Shown here piece after piece: positions 1-7,417 of a DNA stretch of 64,000 bases. The position numbers and the translations under genes were made by a program. This stretch comes from Lawsonibacter faecis (GTDB lineage Bacteria; Bacillota; Clostridia; Oscillospirales; Oscillospiraceae), in contig NZ_JACOPQ010000005.1 in NCBI RefSeq assembly GCF_014287675.1, positions 62,001-126,000 on the forward strand. The letters are read 5' to 3'. The stretch's first letter is position 1. Each line of letters begins with the position of its first letter. Below the pieces are notes generated by a model. That model made no database searches. It had not been told where the DNA came from and saw nothing but the letters and a program-made list of their open reading frames with translations.

Positions 1-1
1 C

Positions 2-400
2 GGATACTCGCTTAAGGAGCACATCAAAGCTTACCTTGAGGCCAAGGGGATTGCCTTTAAGGATTTCGGCACCCATTCCACGGACAGCTGCGACTACCCT
101 GAGTTCGGCCGGGCGGCGGCCGAGGCGGTGGCAAGCGGCGAGTGCGAGCGCGGCATCGTCGTCTGCACCACCGGTATCGGCATCTCCATCGCCGCCAACA
201 AGGTCCACGGCGTCCGCTGCGCCCTGTGCAGGGATCTGCTGTCCGCCCAACTCACCCGGCGGCACAACAACGCCAATATGCTGGCTCTGGCCGGCGGCTT
301 TACCGGCCCCTTCGAGGCCGAGCACATCGTGGACGCCTTCCTGACCACAGCGTTCGAGGGCGGCCGCCATGAGCGCCGCGTCAACGCCATCGAGGAGTGA
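2..400 (+). CDS. rpiB: Ribose-5-phosphate isomerase B (5' partial)
   Basis: Interconverts ribose-5-phosphate and ribulose-5-phosphate in the cytosolic pentose phosphate pathway. The reading frame is open at the window edge and gives 132 residues, so about ten N-terminal residues are missing from a family of roughly 145. Visible signatures are the catalytic-cysteine loop VCTTGIGISIAANK, in which most RpiB proteins have CGTGIG, so one glycine is threonine here, and the HNNANMLALAGG block. The C-terminal helix follows and the gene ends with TGA just before a strong terminator. The family call is firm; a LacAB-type sugar-phosphate isomerase is the only realistic alternative. Confidence 0.93.
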   Translation, partial: GYSLKEHIKAYLEAKGIAFKDFGTHSTDSCDYPEFGRAAAEAVASGECERGIVVCTTGIGISIAANKVHGVRCALCRDLLSAQLTRRHNNANMLALAGGFTGPFEAEHIVDAFLTTAFEGGRHERRVNAIEE

Positions 401-403
401 GCA

Positions 404-440
404 AAGGCGGTCCCGATTCATTGAATCGGGACCGCCTTTT
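404..440. terminator. Bidirectional terminator between rpiB and the DUF6179 gene
   Basis: A 17-bp near-perfect inverted repeat (AAAGGCGGTCCCGATTC and its complement, 3-nt loop) is flanked by A and T runs, so it can terminate rpiB on the plus strand and the converging gene on the minus strand. Confidence 0.88.
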
Positions 441-1257
441 ACAGATACGTGAGAAAAATTTCCTCCAGGCTTGTCTGCCGGATGCGGGGCGAGAGGTCGT
501 CCGCCAAGGCCTCCAGATAGGTCCGCACCGCGGAAGAATCCAGACCAAGCAGGGCGCAGAGCCTCCCGGCGGCGGCGCCCAGACATGCCGGCCCCTCCCG
601 GCTGAAACGCTCCGCCAGGAGGGCGCGCTCCCCGTCCGTCACGTTCAGCTTTGCCACGTCTCCCCCCACCAGGGCCAGGCCCAGGGCGTTGACGGCAACG
701 CTCTCGCAGAGGTTGATGAGCAGGCCCCGGTAGTCCCTGCAGTACGCGCCCAGGAGGGCGCGCACATATTGGGGGGCGAAGCAGTTGAGAATGCGGTTCT
801 CCATACAGAGCTGCTCCAGATAATGGTTGACATAATCTATTCCCTGCAGATCCTCCGGCACCGGACGGCCGAGCTGGTAGTCAATGTCACAGGGGACCTG
901 GTGGGCGAAGAAGCGGTAATCATACCGGCCCCAGAACCCGCCGATGCTCCGCAGCGTGTCCCGAAGGGACAGGTTCTCCACCTGGGGCAGACTGCCGCAG
1001 GTCCCCTTCCAGAGCTGTTTTCCGCGGGCCAGCTTGTCCCGGATAACCGCCTCCCCATCGGCAAAGCGCTCCTCCAGGCTCTCTCCCCGCCCCTGCTCCA
1101 GGGTGAAGCGGACCGAGGCGAAGAGCTCCAGGGCCAGGGCCCTGGGCACCGAGCTGCTGTCGCCGCCGGTATACAGGGCGACCCGCCGGGCCAGAAGCCG
1201 CCACAGTGCGCCCTCGTCCCGGTTCTCCCCCCTCTCCGGCACAAGCTCACTCCTCAT
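439..1257 (-). CDS. DUF6179 family protein, unknown function
   Basis: A 272-residue protein resembling the DUF6179 family of Clostridia. The central stretch matches the family pattern as I remember it: a YDYRFFAHQVP segment, the GIDYVNHYLEQLCMENRIL block, then LLINLCESVAVNALG. No signal peptide, transmembrane helix or catalytic motif is evident, and the protein looks largely alpha-helical and cytosolic. Its ATG overlaps the end of the upstream DUF6323 gene by 11 bp, so the two are translationally coupled. Some family members appear longer, so this could be a short form. Function is unknown. Confidence 0.75.
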   Translation of the reverse strand: MRSELVPERGENRDEGALWRLLARRVALYTGGDSSSVPRALALELFASVRFTLEQGRGESLEERFADGEAVIRDKLARGKQLWKGTCGSLPQVENLSLRDTLRSIGGFWGRYDYRFFAHQVPCDIDYQLGRPVPEDLQGIDYVNHYLEQLCMENRILNCFAPQYVRALLGAYCRDYRGLLINLCESVAVNALGLALVGGDVAKLNVTDGERALLAERFSREGPACLGAAAGRLCALLGLDSSAVRTYLEALADDLSPRIRQTSLEEIFLTYL

Positions 1258-1723
1258 AGCAGCCCTCCTCTGCGCCTATCCCATCCCCCGCTTCTTCCGC
1301 CTCCCAGCCCCGCAGCCGCCTGCACAGCAGGGCCAGCTCGGTCCCGGCCAGGGCCTCCAGCGAGCCCCGGCACCAGCCGTTGTAGGCGCCGCGCATGTGG
1401 GCGATCAACTCGTCGTCGGAGAGGCGCTCACCGGACTCGTTTTTGTAAAAATAAAAGATGTCCTGCAGCTCGGTCAGCGTCTCCTCATAGTGGGCCTGGT
1501 CCAGATAGGGGGAGTCCCGGAAGGCAAAGACCAGCTTCTTTAAAACGCCCTCTCCGAATTCCACCCGATCCGCGTCCCGCAGGGCCTGAACCCGCCGTTC
1601 CGCCAGGGCCAGCATCTGCCGGTTCGTCAGCGCCAGGCCGTACTCCGCCGTCGCCCGGTTGCACAGCTCCAGGTCCCGAACCGTTCCCGCCGCCAGGCCC
1701 TCTGTCGGCATCATATCCTCCAT
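1247..1723 (-). CDS. DUF6323 family protein, unknown function
   Basis: A 158-residue soluble helical protein. The stretch EFGEGVLKKLVFAFRDSPYL followed by LTELQDIFYFYKNES and LSDDELIAHM fits the DUF6323 family of Clostridia. It starts at ATG behind a GAGGAGGGA ribosome binding site and is the first gene of a two-gene operon with the DUF6179 gene, which it overlaps. DUF6323 and DUF6179 genes commonly occur side by side, suggesting the proteins act together, but no biochemical role can be read from the sequence. Confidence 0.78.
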   Translation of the reverse strand: MEDMMPTEGLAAGTVRDLELCNRATAEYGLALTNRQMLALAERRVQALRDADRVEFGEGVLKKLVFAFRDSPYLDQAHYEETLTELQDIFYFYKNESGERLSDDELIAHMRGAYNGWCRGSLEALAGTELALLCRRLRGWEAEEAGDGIGAEEGCYEE

Positions 1724-2085
1724 ACCATCCCTCCTCTCATACTATATACACCTTCCGGGCGGCCAGGTACAGACTTGAAATTTTGCCCGATTTGTGGTAA
1801 TATAGGCATAGAAAAAATGAAAGAATCTTTAAAGCGGCCCGGAACGCATACGCGTTCCGGGCCGCTCAGGCTGTCAAAAAACCTCCGCGGAGAAAGCCTC
1901 GCAGAGCAGCGTCGTCCGCAGACGACGGAATCAATTTTAAATCCGTCATTTCCGGAGACATGCGCCCCGGAAATGACGCTTCTCATGACGGATACGGCAA
2001 TTTTTTCCATAAAATGAGCCCCTTCCGTCAGCAGGCGAAAAGGCCCGGAGCGCATATGCGCTCCGGGCCTCTCATATTGATATCT
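1724..2085. other. Intergenic block bounded by two similar palindromes
   Basis: No convincing protein gene. Two almost identical 28-bp palindromes (core GGCCCGGAACGC at 1836-1864 and GGCCCGGAGCGC at 2043-2070) bound about 180 bp. Inside are more dyads: CGTCGTC/GACGACG near 1907-1924 and a 12-bp stem CGTCATTTCCGG/CCGGAAATGACG at about 1946-1978. A sigma-A-like promoter on the plus strand (TTGAAA 1775-1780, 17-bp spacer, TAATAT 1798-1803) points into the block. A minus-strand reading frame of up to 114 codons crosses it, but its codon use and ribosome binding site are unconvincing. Confidence 0.6.
2040..2072 (-). terminator. nrdJ terminator
   Basis: A perfect palindrome, AGGCCCGGAGCGCA and its complement, lies just after the nrdJ stop and reads into TTTT on the minus strand. 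Confidence 0.75.
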
Positions 2086-4407
2086 TTAGCCGCATTTGGA
2101 GTAGCCGCAGTTGCGGCAGGTGACGCAGCCGCCCTCGTGCTCCATGGGGCTGCCGCACTCGGGACAGTACTTGGCAAGCTTCGCCTCGGCGGGGGTCATG
2201 CCGGGCCGGGGGATGATGGGCTCCCCGGGGACCACGGCGGACAGGGGAGACGGACAGGGGGGCAGGGCGCTGCCGCTCTGGGATGCCTTCACCACCCGCT
2301 CGATGGCCTTGGCGATGGCGTCGGGACAGGAGGTGACCGGCACGCCCTTCTGCCTGAGGCACGAGGGGCAGCGGATGCCCTTGAGCTGGTGGATGAGCTC
2401 GTCGCCGTCCACCCCGGCCCGGAGGGCGATGGACACCAGCCGTGCGGTGGCCTCGGACTGGGAGGGACAGCCGCCGGCCCTGCCGGTGTTGGTGAACACC
2501 TCGCAGATGCCGTTTTCGTCGTAGTTGACGGTGATGTAGAGGTTGCCGCAGCCGATCTTCACCTTTTCAGTATATCCCATGGTCACCGCCGGGCGGGGAC
2601 GGGGCTTGATGTTGCGCATGACGCAGGCGCCGTTCTCGCACTCGGCGCTGAGGACGGCCTCCTCATAGGTCTCTGCCCTGGGCTCCTCCCTGCCGCCCGC
2701 CACCTTGCCGATGTTGAGCACCTGCTCGTCCCGGCTGCCGTCCCGGTAGATGGTGGTGCCCTTGCAGCCCAGCTTGTAGGCCAGGGTGTAGACCTCGGCC
2801 ACCTCCTCCCGGGTGGCGGAGTTGGGGAAGTTCACCGTCTTGGAGACGGCGTTGTCGGTGTACTCCTGGAAGGCGGCCTGCATTTTCACATGCCAGATGG
2901 GGGAGACGTCGTGGGCGCAGACGAAGACCCTCCTGATCTCCTCTGGGATGCCCTCCACATGCTGGAGGCTCCCCTGCTCCACGATCTGCTCCATCAGCTC
3001 TTCAGAGTACACGCCCGCCTCGGTGAGCCTGTCCTTTAGAATCTGGTTGGTCTCGATGAGATGGGTGTTGTCCATGACATTGCGGATATAGGCGTAGGCG
3101 AAAACAGGCTCCACGCCGGAGGACACCCCGGCGATGATGGACAGCGTGCCCGTTGGGGCGATGGTGGTGACGGTGGCGTTGCGCAGGGGCCTGCCGTTCT
3201 GGTAGATGCTCTCGCCGAAGAGGGGAAACGCGCCCCGGGTCCCGGCCAGCTTCTCGCTCTCCTGGTGGCCGACGGCGTTTACCAGCTCCATGACCTCCTT
3301 GGCCTGGGCCACGCCCGCCTCGCTGTTGTAGGGGATGCCCATATAGAGGAGCATATCGGCAAAGCCCATTACGCCCAGGCCTATTTTCCGGGTGGCGCGG
3401 GTCATCTTGTCAATCTCATCCAGGGGGTATTTGTTGACCTCGATGACGTTGTCCAGGAAGTGGACCGCCTTGCGGATGGTGTCGCCCAGCTTCTTCTTGT
3501 CCAGTACGTACCTGCCGCCGGACTTCTTCAGGTGGGTCACCAGATTGATGGAGCCCAGGTTGCAGGCCTCGTAGGGCAGGAGCGGCTGCTCGCCGCAGGG
3601 GTTGGTGGACTCAATCTCTCCCATGGAGGGCACCGGGTTGTCCCGGTTGAGCCGGTCCAGGAAGATGATGCCGGGCTCGCCGGTCTGCCAGGCGGATGCC
3701 ACCACGGTCTCGAAGACCCTGCGGGCGTTCAGCGTGCCGGTGACCGTTCCGGTGGCCGGGTCCACCAGGTCGTACTCCCCGCCCTGCTCCACAGAGCGCA
3801 TAAAGGCCTCGGTGAGGCCCACGGAGATATTGAAGTTGTTGATCTCATGGGTGTCGTTCTTGCAGCCGATAAACTCCATGATGTCGGGGTGGTCCACCCG
3901 GAGGATGCCCATGTTTGCCCCCCGGCGGGTGCCGCCCTGCTTCACAGCCTCAGTGGCGGCGTTGAAGACTTTCATGAAGGAGATGGGGCCGCTGGCCACC
4001 CCGCCGGTGGAGTTCACCGTGCTGCCCTTGGCCCGGAGCCGGGAGAAGGAGAAGCCGGTGCCGCCGCCCGACTTGTGGATGAGGGCGGCATTCTTGATGG
4101 CGTCGAAAATGTCCTCCATGGAGTCGGCCACAGGCAGGACGAAGCAGGCTGAGAGCTGGCCCAGGGGTCGGCCGGCGTTCATCAGCGTGGGGGAGTTGGG
4201 CAGAAAATCCAGACCGGTCATCATGTCGTAAAAAGTCCGGGCTGTGGCGTCCACGTCGGCCTTGGGGTCAAAACGGGCGTCCGCGGCGGCAATGGCGCCG
4301 GCCACCCGGTGGAAAAGCTGGTCCACCGTCTCGGTGGGCTGTCCATGCTCGTCCCGGATGAGATAGCGCTTCTCCAGGACGGCTCTGGCGTTTTCAGAAA
4401 TGGGCAT
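2086..4407 (-). CDS. nrdJ: Adenosylcobalamin-dependent ribonucleotide reductase (class II)
   Basis: Makes deoxyribonucleotides for DNA synthesis using a cobalamin-generated thiyl radical, so it needs no oxygen. The 773 residues show the class II pattern: LSACFVLPV near residue 90, KSGGGTGFSFS, the NPCGE radical-cysteine loop near residue 270, ACNLGSINL, and the phosphate-binding TIAPTGTLSIIAG. The C-terminus carries a CPEC...CRNC zinc ribbon typical of the clostridial form. It starts at ATG behind GAGGAAG. It is monocistronic, ending in its own terminator, and two NrdR boxes overlap its promoter. No B12 riboswitch fits in the 190-bp leader. Confidence 0.97.
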   Translation of the reverse strand: MPISENARAVLEKRYLIRDEHGQPTETVDQLFHRVAGAIAAADARFDPKADVDATARTFYDMMTGLDFLPNSPTLMNAGRPLGQLSACFVLPVADSMEDIFDAIKNAALIHKSGGGTGFSFSRLRAKGSTVNSTGGVASGPISFMKVFNAATEAVKQGGTRRGANMGILRVDHPDIMEFIGCKNDTHEINNFNISVGLTEAFMRSVEQGGEYDLVDPATGTVTGTLNARRVFETVVASAWQTGEPGIIFLDRLNRDNPVPSMGEIESTNPCGEQPLLPYEACNLGSINLVTHLKKSGGRYVLDKKKLGDTIRKAVHFLDNVIEVNKYPLDEIDKMTRATRKIGLGVMGFADMLLYMGIPYNSEAGVAQAKEVMELVNAVGHQESEKLAGTRGAFPLFGESIYQNGRPLRNATVTTIAPTGTLSIIAGVSSGVEPVFAYAYIRNVMDNTHLIETNQILKDRLTEAGVYSEELMEQIVEQGSLQHVEGIPEEIRRVFVCAHDVSPIWHVKMQAAFQEYTDNAVSKTVNFPNSATREEVAEVYTLAYKLGCKGTTIYRDGSRDEQVLNIGKVAGGREEPRAETYEEAVLSAECENGACVMRNIKPRPRPAVTMGYTEKVKIGCGNLYITVNYDENGICEVFTNTGRAGGCPSQSEATARLVSIALRAGVDGDELIHQLKGIRCPSCLRQKGVPVTSCPDAIAKAIERVVKASQSGSALPPCPSPLSAVVPGEPIIPRPGMTPAEAKLAKYCPECGSPMEHEGGCVTCRNCGYSKCG

Positions 4408-4488
4408 CTACGATCTTCCTCTCTCAGTGTCATCGAAAAACAGCCCGCCGCAGGCAGCCCCTTGTCCGCGGCATGGCTGTTTATAGTC

Positions 4489-4535
4489 GCACAATATATT
4501 GTAGCATGTCCCAAATCAAAGTCAACATCTTGTTC
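4489..4535 (-). promoter_or_regulatory. nrdJ promoter with paired NrdR boxes
   Basis: On the minus strand TTGACT (4525-4520) and an extended -10 TGCTACAAT (hexamer 4503-4498) are 16 bp apart. A strong match to the NrdR box, GCACAATATATTGTAG at 4489-4504, covers the -10. A weaker copy with core CAACATCTTG (4523-4532) covers the -35. The cores are exactly 31 bp apart, the three-helical-turn spacing usual for paired NrdR boxes, so repression by NrdR is likely. Confidence 0.82.
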
Positions 4536-4598
4536 CTTGCTTTCAGTATAGAAAATTGATATGATTATGACGGCAGAAATCTGCGTAATGCATAGGGG

Positions 4599-5543
4599 GT
4601 GAAGGGTTTGCGGGTGTACAATACGGGGCGGCCGCCCGAGCTGCCGCCCACGGCGGCCCACCGGAGGCGTTTCAACCGCATGGGCTGGGCCCTGGTGGTG
4701 TTCATGCTGGGACCGATGGCGGTCCAATATGTTCCCGCCGTGATACTCTCCCTGCTGGCCCCCCAGGCGCTGGGCGAGAGCTGGGTGGTATGGGTCCTGT
4801 CGGTCCTCTCCCAGTATTTTGTGGGCTTCTCCGCGGCGGCCCTCCTGCTCCTGTCCGTCCCCGCCGCCCCCACGGGCGGGGAGGGGCCGCTCTCCCCGGT
4901 CGGCTGGCTCAAGGCTCTGGTGGTCTCGGTGGGGGTCCTGATGGTCTCCAACCTCCTGACGATCTTCCTCATCAGCCTCCTGGACACCCTCCGGGGCGTT
5001 ACCAGCACCAACCCGCTGGACGCCTCCCTGGCGGACTACCCCATGGCGCTCACCCTCCTGTCCACATGCGTGCTGGCTCCCGTCTTTGAGGAGCTCTTCT
5101 TCCGCTCCCTCCTGCTCAAGCGGCTCAGGCCCTACGGCGCCCGGTTCGCCGCCTTCGCCTCCGCCCTGGCCTTCTCCCTGATGCACGGCAACCTCTACCA
5201 GATGCTCTACGCCTTTACCCTGGGGCTGGTCTTCGCCTGGGTGGTACTGCGGACGGGGAAGGTATGGCAGACCATCGCTCTCCACGCCGCGATCAACCTC
5301 CTGGGCGGCGGATTCCTGACCGCGCTTCTCGGGGAGGCCGGCACGATGGCCGCAGGCCTTCTCTACCTGGGGTGTACGGTGGGGGGCGCCGTCCTCCTGA
5401 TCCGCCGCCGGTACGAGCTCTCCCTGCCCCGGGGCCGGGAGGATATGACCGAGGGGGGGAAATGGGGGCTCTTCCTTCTCAATCCGGGCATGATTATGTT
5501 CTGCATCGCCGCGTGCGGCTTTGCGGTGCTGTTTTTGCTGTAG
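4599..5543 (+). CDS. CPBP-family intramembrane metalloprotease
   Basis: A membrane protein of about 310 residues with roughly eight hydrophobic segments. It carries the three motifs of the CPBP (Rce1-like/Abi) family: EELFFR near residue 164, FSLMHGN near 193, and HAAIN near 228. These supply the glutamate and histidines of the metal site. The family cleaves membrane-associated peptides or acts in bacteriocin self-immunity; the substrate here is unknown. Start choice is uncertain: GTG 4599, TTG 4608 and GTG 4614 are all possible, and the AGGGGGTGA ribosome binding site at 4594-4602 best suits TTG 4608. It is divergent from nrdJ. Confidence 0.9.
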   Translation: MKGLRVYNTGRPPELPPTAAHRRRFNRMGWALVVFMLGPMAVQYVPAVILSLLAPQALGESWVVWVLSVLSQYFVGFSAAALLLLSVPAAPTGGEGPLSPVGWLKALVVSVGVLMVSNLLTIFLISLLDTLRGVTSTNPLDASLADYPMALTLLSTCVLAPVFEELFFRSLLLKRLRPYGARFAAFASALAFSLMHGNLYQMLYAFTLGLVFAWVVLRTGKVWQTIALHAAINLLGGGFLTALLGEAGTMAAGLLYLGCTVGGAVLLIRRRYELSLPRGREDMTEGGKWGLFLLNPGMIMFCIAACGFAVLFLL

Positions 5544-5623
5544 GGCGTATCCCGCGGCCTCAATTCCCCCGGGGGCTTTGCGGGCCACGGCGCGGCAGTC
5601 CGTCCCCCATACGGGTACTGGCA

Positions 5624-5656
5624 TAAAAAGAGGCGCGGCATCAGCCGCGCCTCTTT
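5624..5656. terminator. Terminator between CPBP protease and XpaC-like gene
   Basis: GAGGCGCGGC and its complement form a stem with loop ATCA, flanked by AAAAA and TTTATT. It can serve both converging genes. Confidence 0.85.
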
Positions 5657-5669
5657 ATTCAGCCGGTTT

Positions 5670-7061
5670 TTAAACCCCACCCAGGGTGAAGCCGCCTGTC
5701 CCGCCGGACAGGCCGTCCTTATCCAGCATCCGCTCCAGCACCTCCACGTCGGTGGTGATATCCATCGCATCGTCCTGGAAGAGCTTGTCGAGCTGCTTCT
5801 CAAAGCCCTCCACCACCTTATCCATCATGCCCTCGATTCGCTCCTTGGCGGCCCGGATGTTCTCACCCTCGATGCCCTGAGCCTCCATCTGGGCGTAGGC
5901 CTTGAGAATTTTCAGCGTGGTGGGCAGATAGTAGCTCAAAAAGCTCCTGAGCTGGCTGTTCTTGTTGGGGTTCTTGCGCTGGTACTCCAGAATTTTGCTG
6001 GTAATCTCGCCGATACGGTCGATTTTGGCGCTCATCACCGGGTCGGCGATGGCGTCGTTGGTCTGCTTAATCTCGCGGAGGATCGCGTCGTCCTCCTCCG
6101 CGCTGCGGGTGGGCTCCTCCACCTCCTCGACCTCTTCCTCCTGGACGGGAACCTCTTCCCGGATTCCCTCGTCAGATAGGATAAGGCGGCCACTGCTCAT
6201 GTCCAGATAGCCGGTGGGGATGTACCCCTCGTCCAGCATCTCCTGAAGGTCGTCGCAGGCGGTGTGGTAGCTCACCGGCATGGCCTGGGCCAGGGTGGCG
6301 ATGGAGATGGAGTCCCGCTTGCCGATGAGAGCCAGATACTTGCGGAAGCGCTTGGCCTTCTTGCTGCGCTGCGCGCCGCAGACCAGAAGCACCACGCCCA
6401 GGCCGGTGAAGCCCAGCAGCGGCGCCATAGCCGCCAGGGTGCCCAGCAGCCCCTCGGAAAACAGGATGGCGGGGAAGCTGACGGCCGAGATGAAGCCGAA
6501 AATACCCGTGAGAATGCCGCCCCAGATGGTCATGCCCTTGCCCTTGTTGAGATCCACGTTCTTGCGCCGCTTCTGGTAGGGCACGCCCTGCATCCCCGGC
6601 TGCTTGCTCCGGCCCCGGCCGGCGTAGGACTGCCTGCCCGCCGCCTGCTGGCTCTGCTGCTGCCCCGCCTGCTGGCCGCCCTGGTACTGGTAGCGGTACT
6701 CGTACTTATAGTTGTACCCGCCGCGGTCGGTCCGAGCGCCGCTCTGGGCGGAGGAGGCTGAGGACGAGGCCCCCGGCTTAGCGGAGGAGGCGGAGGAGCC
6801 GGCGCCGGACGCGGAGGAGGAGGGCTTGTAGGGTCCGGCCCCGGCGGCGGCGTCCTGCTGGATATCGTAGGGATGCCGCTGCTGGTAGCGCCTGTTGGTC
6901 CCGCTTCCCACACTGTTCCCCGTCAGCTTGCGGAAGAGCAGAAAAAGACCCACCGGCCAGAACATGACCAGTGCGGCCACCACGATGATCCAGGAGATCA
7001 GTTCGCTGTTGTCGTTATCGCCGCCGTTGTAGCCGCCGCTGCTGTCGTAGTTGTACGCCAT
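5670..7061 (-). CDS. XpaC-like protein (5-bromo-4-chloroindolyl phosphate hydrolysis family)
   Basis: About 463 residues. The N-terminus has a transmembrane segment at about residues 20-45, then a Ser/Gly/Gln-rich low-complexity linker. Two further hydrophobic helices follow, then a winged-helix-like stretch (DSISIATLAQAM...SYHTACDDLQEML). The C-terminal coiled helical region, from about AILREIKQTNDAIAD onward, matches the XpaC family that often accompanies TelA-type proteins. Function is unclear; the family name comes from a reporter phenotype, not a proven enzyme. The start at 7061 (MAYNYD) was chosen because TAGGAGGGCG lies 8 nt upstream; a longer frame to 7136 lacks a binding site. Confidence 0.78.
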   Translation of the reverse strand: MAYNYDSSGGYNGGDNDNSELISWIIVVAALVMFWPVGLFLLFRKLTGNSVGSGTNRRYQQRHPYDIQQDAAAGAGPYKPSSSASGAGSSASSAKPGASSSASSAQSGARTDRGGYNYKYEYRYQYQGGQQAGQQQSQQAAGRQSYAGRGRSKQPGMQGVPYQKRRKNVDLNKGKGMTIWGGILTGIFGFISAVSFPAILFSEGLLGTLAAMAPLLGFTGLGVVLLVCGAQRSKKAKRFRKYLALIGKRDSISIATLAQAMPVSYHTACDDLQEMLDEGYIPTGYLDMSSGRLILSDEGIREEVPVQEEEVEEVEEPTRSAEEDDAILREIKQTNDAIADPVMSAKIDRIGEITSKILEYQRKNPNKNSQLRSFLSYYLPTTLKILKAYAQMEAQGIEGENIRAAKERIEGMMDKVVEGFEKQLDKLFQDDAMDITTDVEVLERMLDKDGLSGGTGGFTLGGV

Positions 7062-7417
7062 GAAGAGCGCCCTCCTAAATAATCCGTCAGCGGGACCGGG
7101 GCCCCGCATAAACTCGCTGTACCCATATAGTATCACGTCTATGGTAAAAAGAGATTGATTTTTTCTTTAAAAAGATTAAAATTTACGGTCGGGACATAAA
7201 TAGAGACCCGACAACGCCGGTAGAGATTATGATACAACGAATCCACCGGAAAGTAAAGGGTCTCGCCGCCCCGCCCGCGGGCGGTTACAGGGGTAAATTC
7301 CCACTCCGCAGCCCGGCATTTTCCCCTGTAACCAATCTGTAATTGCTTTTTTTCACAAAACACCATATAATGTACCCTGTCTTAGTATTTTCCACCGGAT
7401 ATTTGGAGTGATTTCAT
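7062..7417. other. Divergent promoter region, XpaC-like gene and VanW gene
   Basis: No gene seen. It holds an extended -10 for the XpaC-like gene on the minus strand (TGATACTAT, hexamer 7132-7127), a small hairpin GTCGGG/CCCGAC at 7188-7212, and the VanW promoter described separately. Confidence 0.6.
7343..7371 (+). promoter_or_regulatory. Sigma-A promoter of the VanW gene
   Basis: TTGCTT (7343-7348), 17-bp spacer and a perfect TATAAT (7366-7371), about 45 bp before the start codon. Confidence 0.7.

Noticed and set aside
1711..2055. 114-codon minus-strand protein in the palindrome-bounded block
   Set aside because: It crosses palindromes and a promoter and overlaps the start of the DUF6323 gene; kept only as a possible repeat-encoded frame.
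4408..4598. Cobalamin riboswitch upstream of nrdJ
   Set aside because: The leader is too short and lacks the B12-box; NrdR boxes explain the control.
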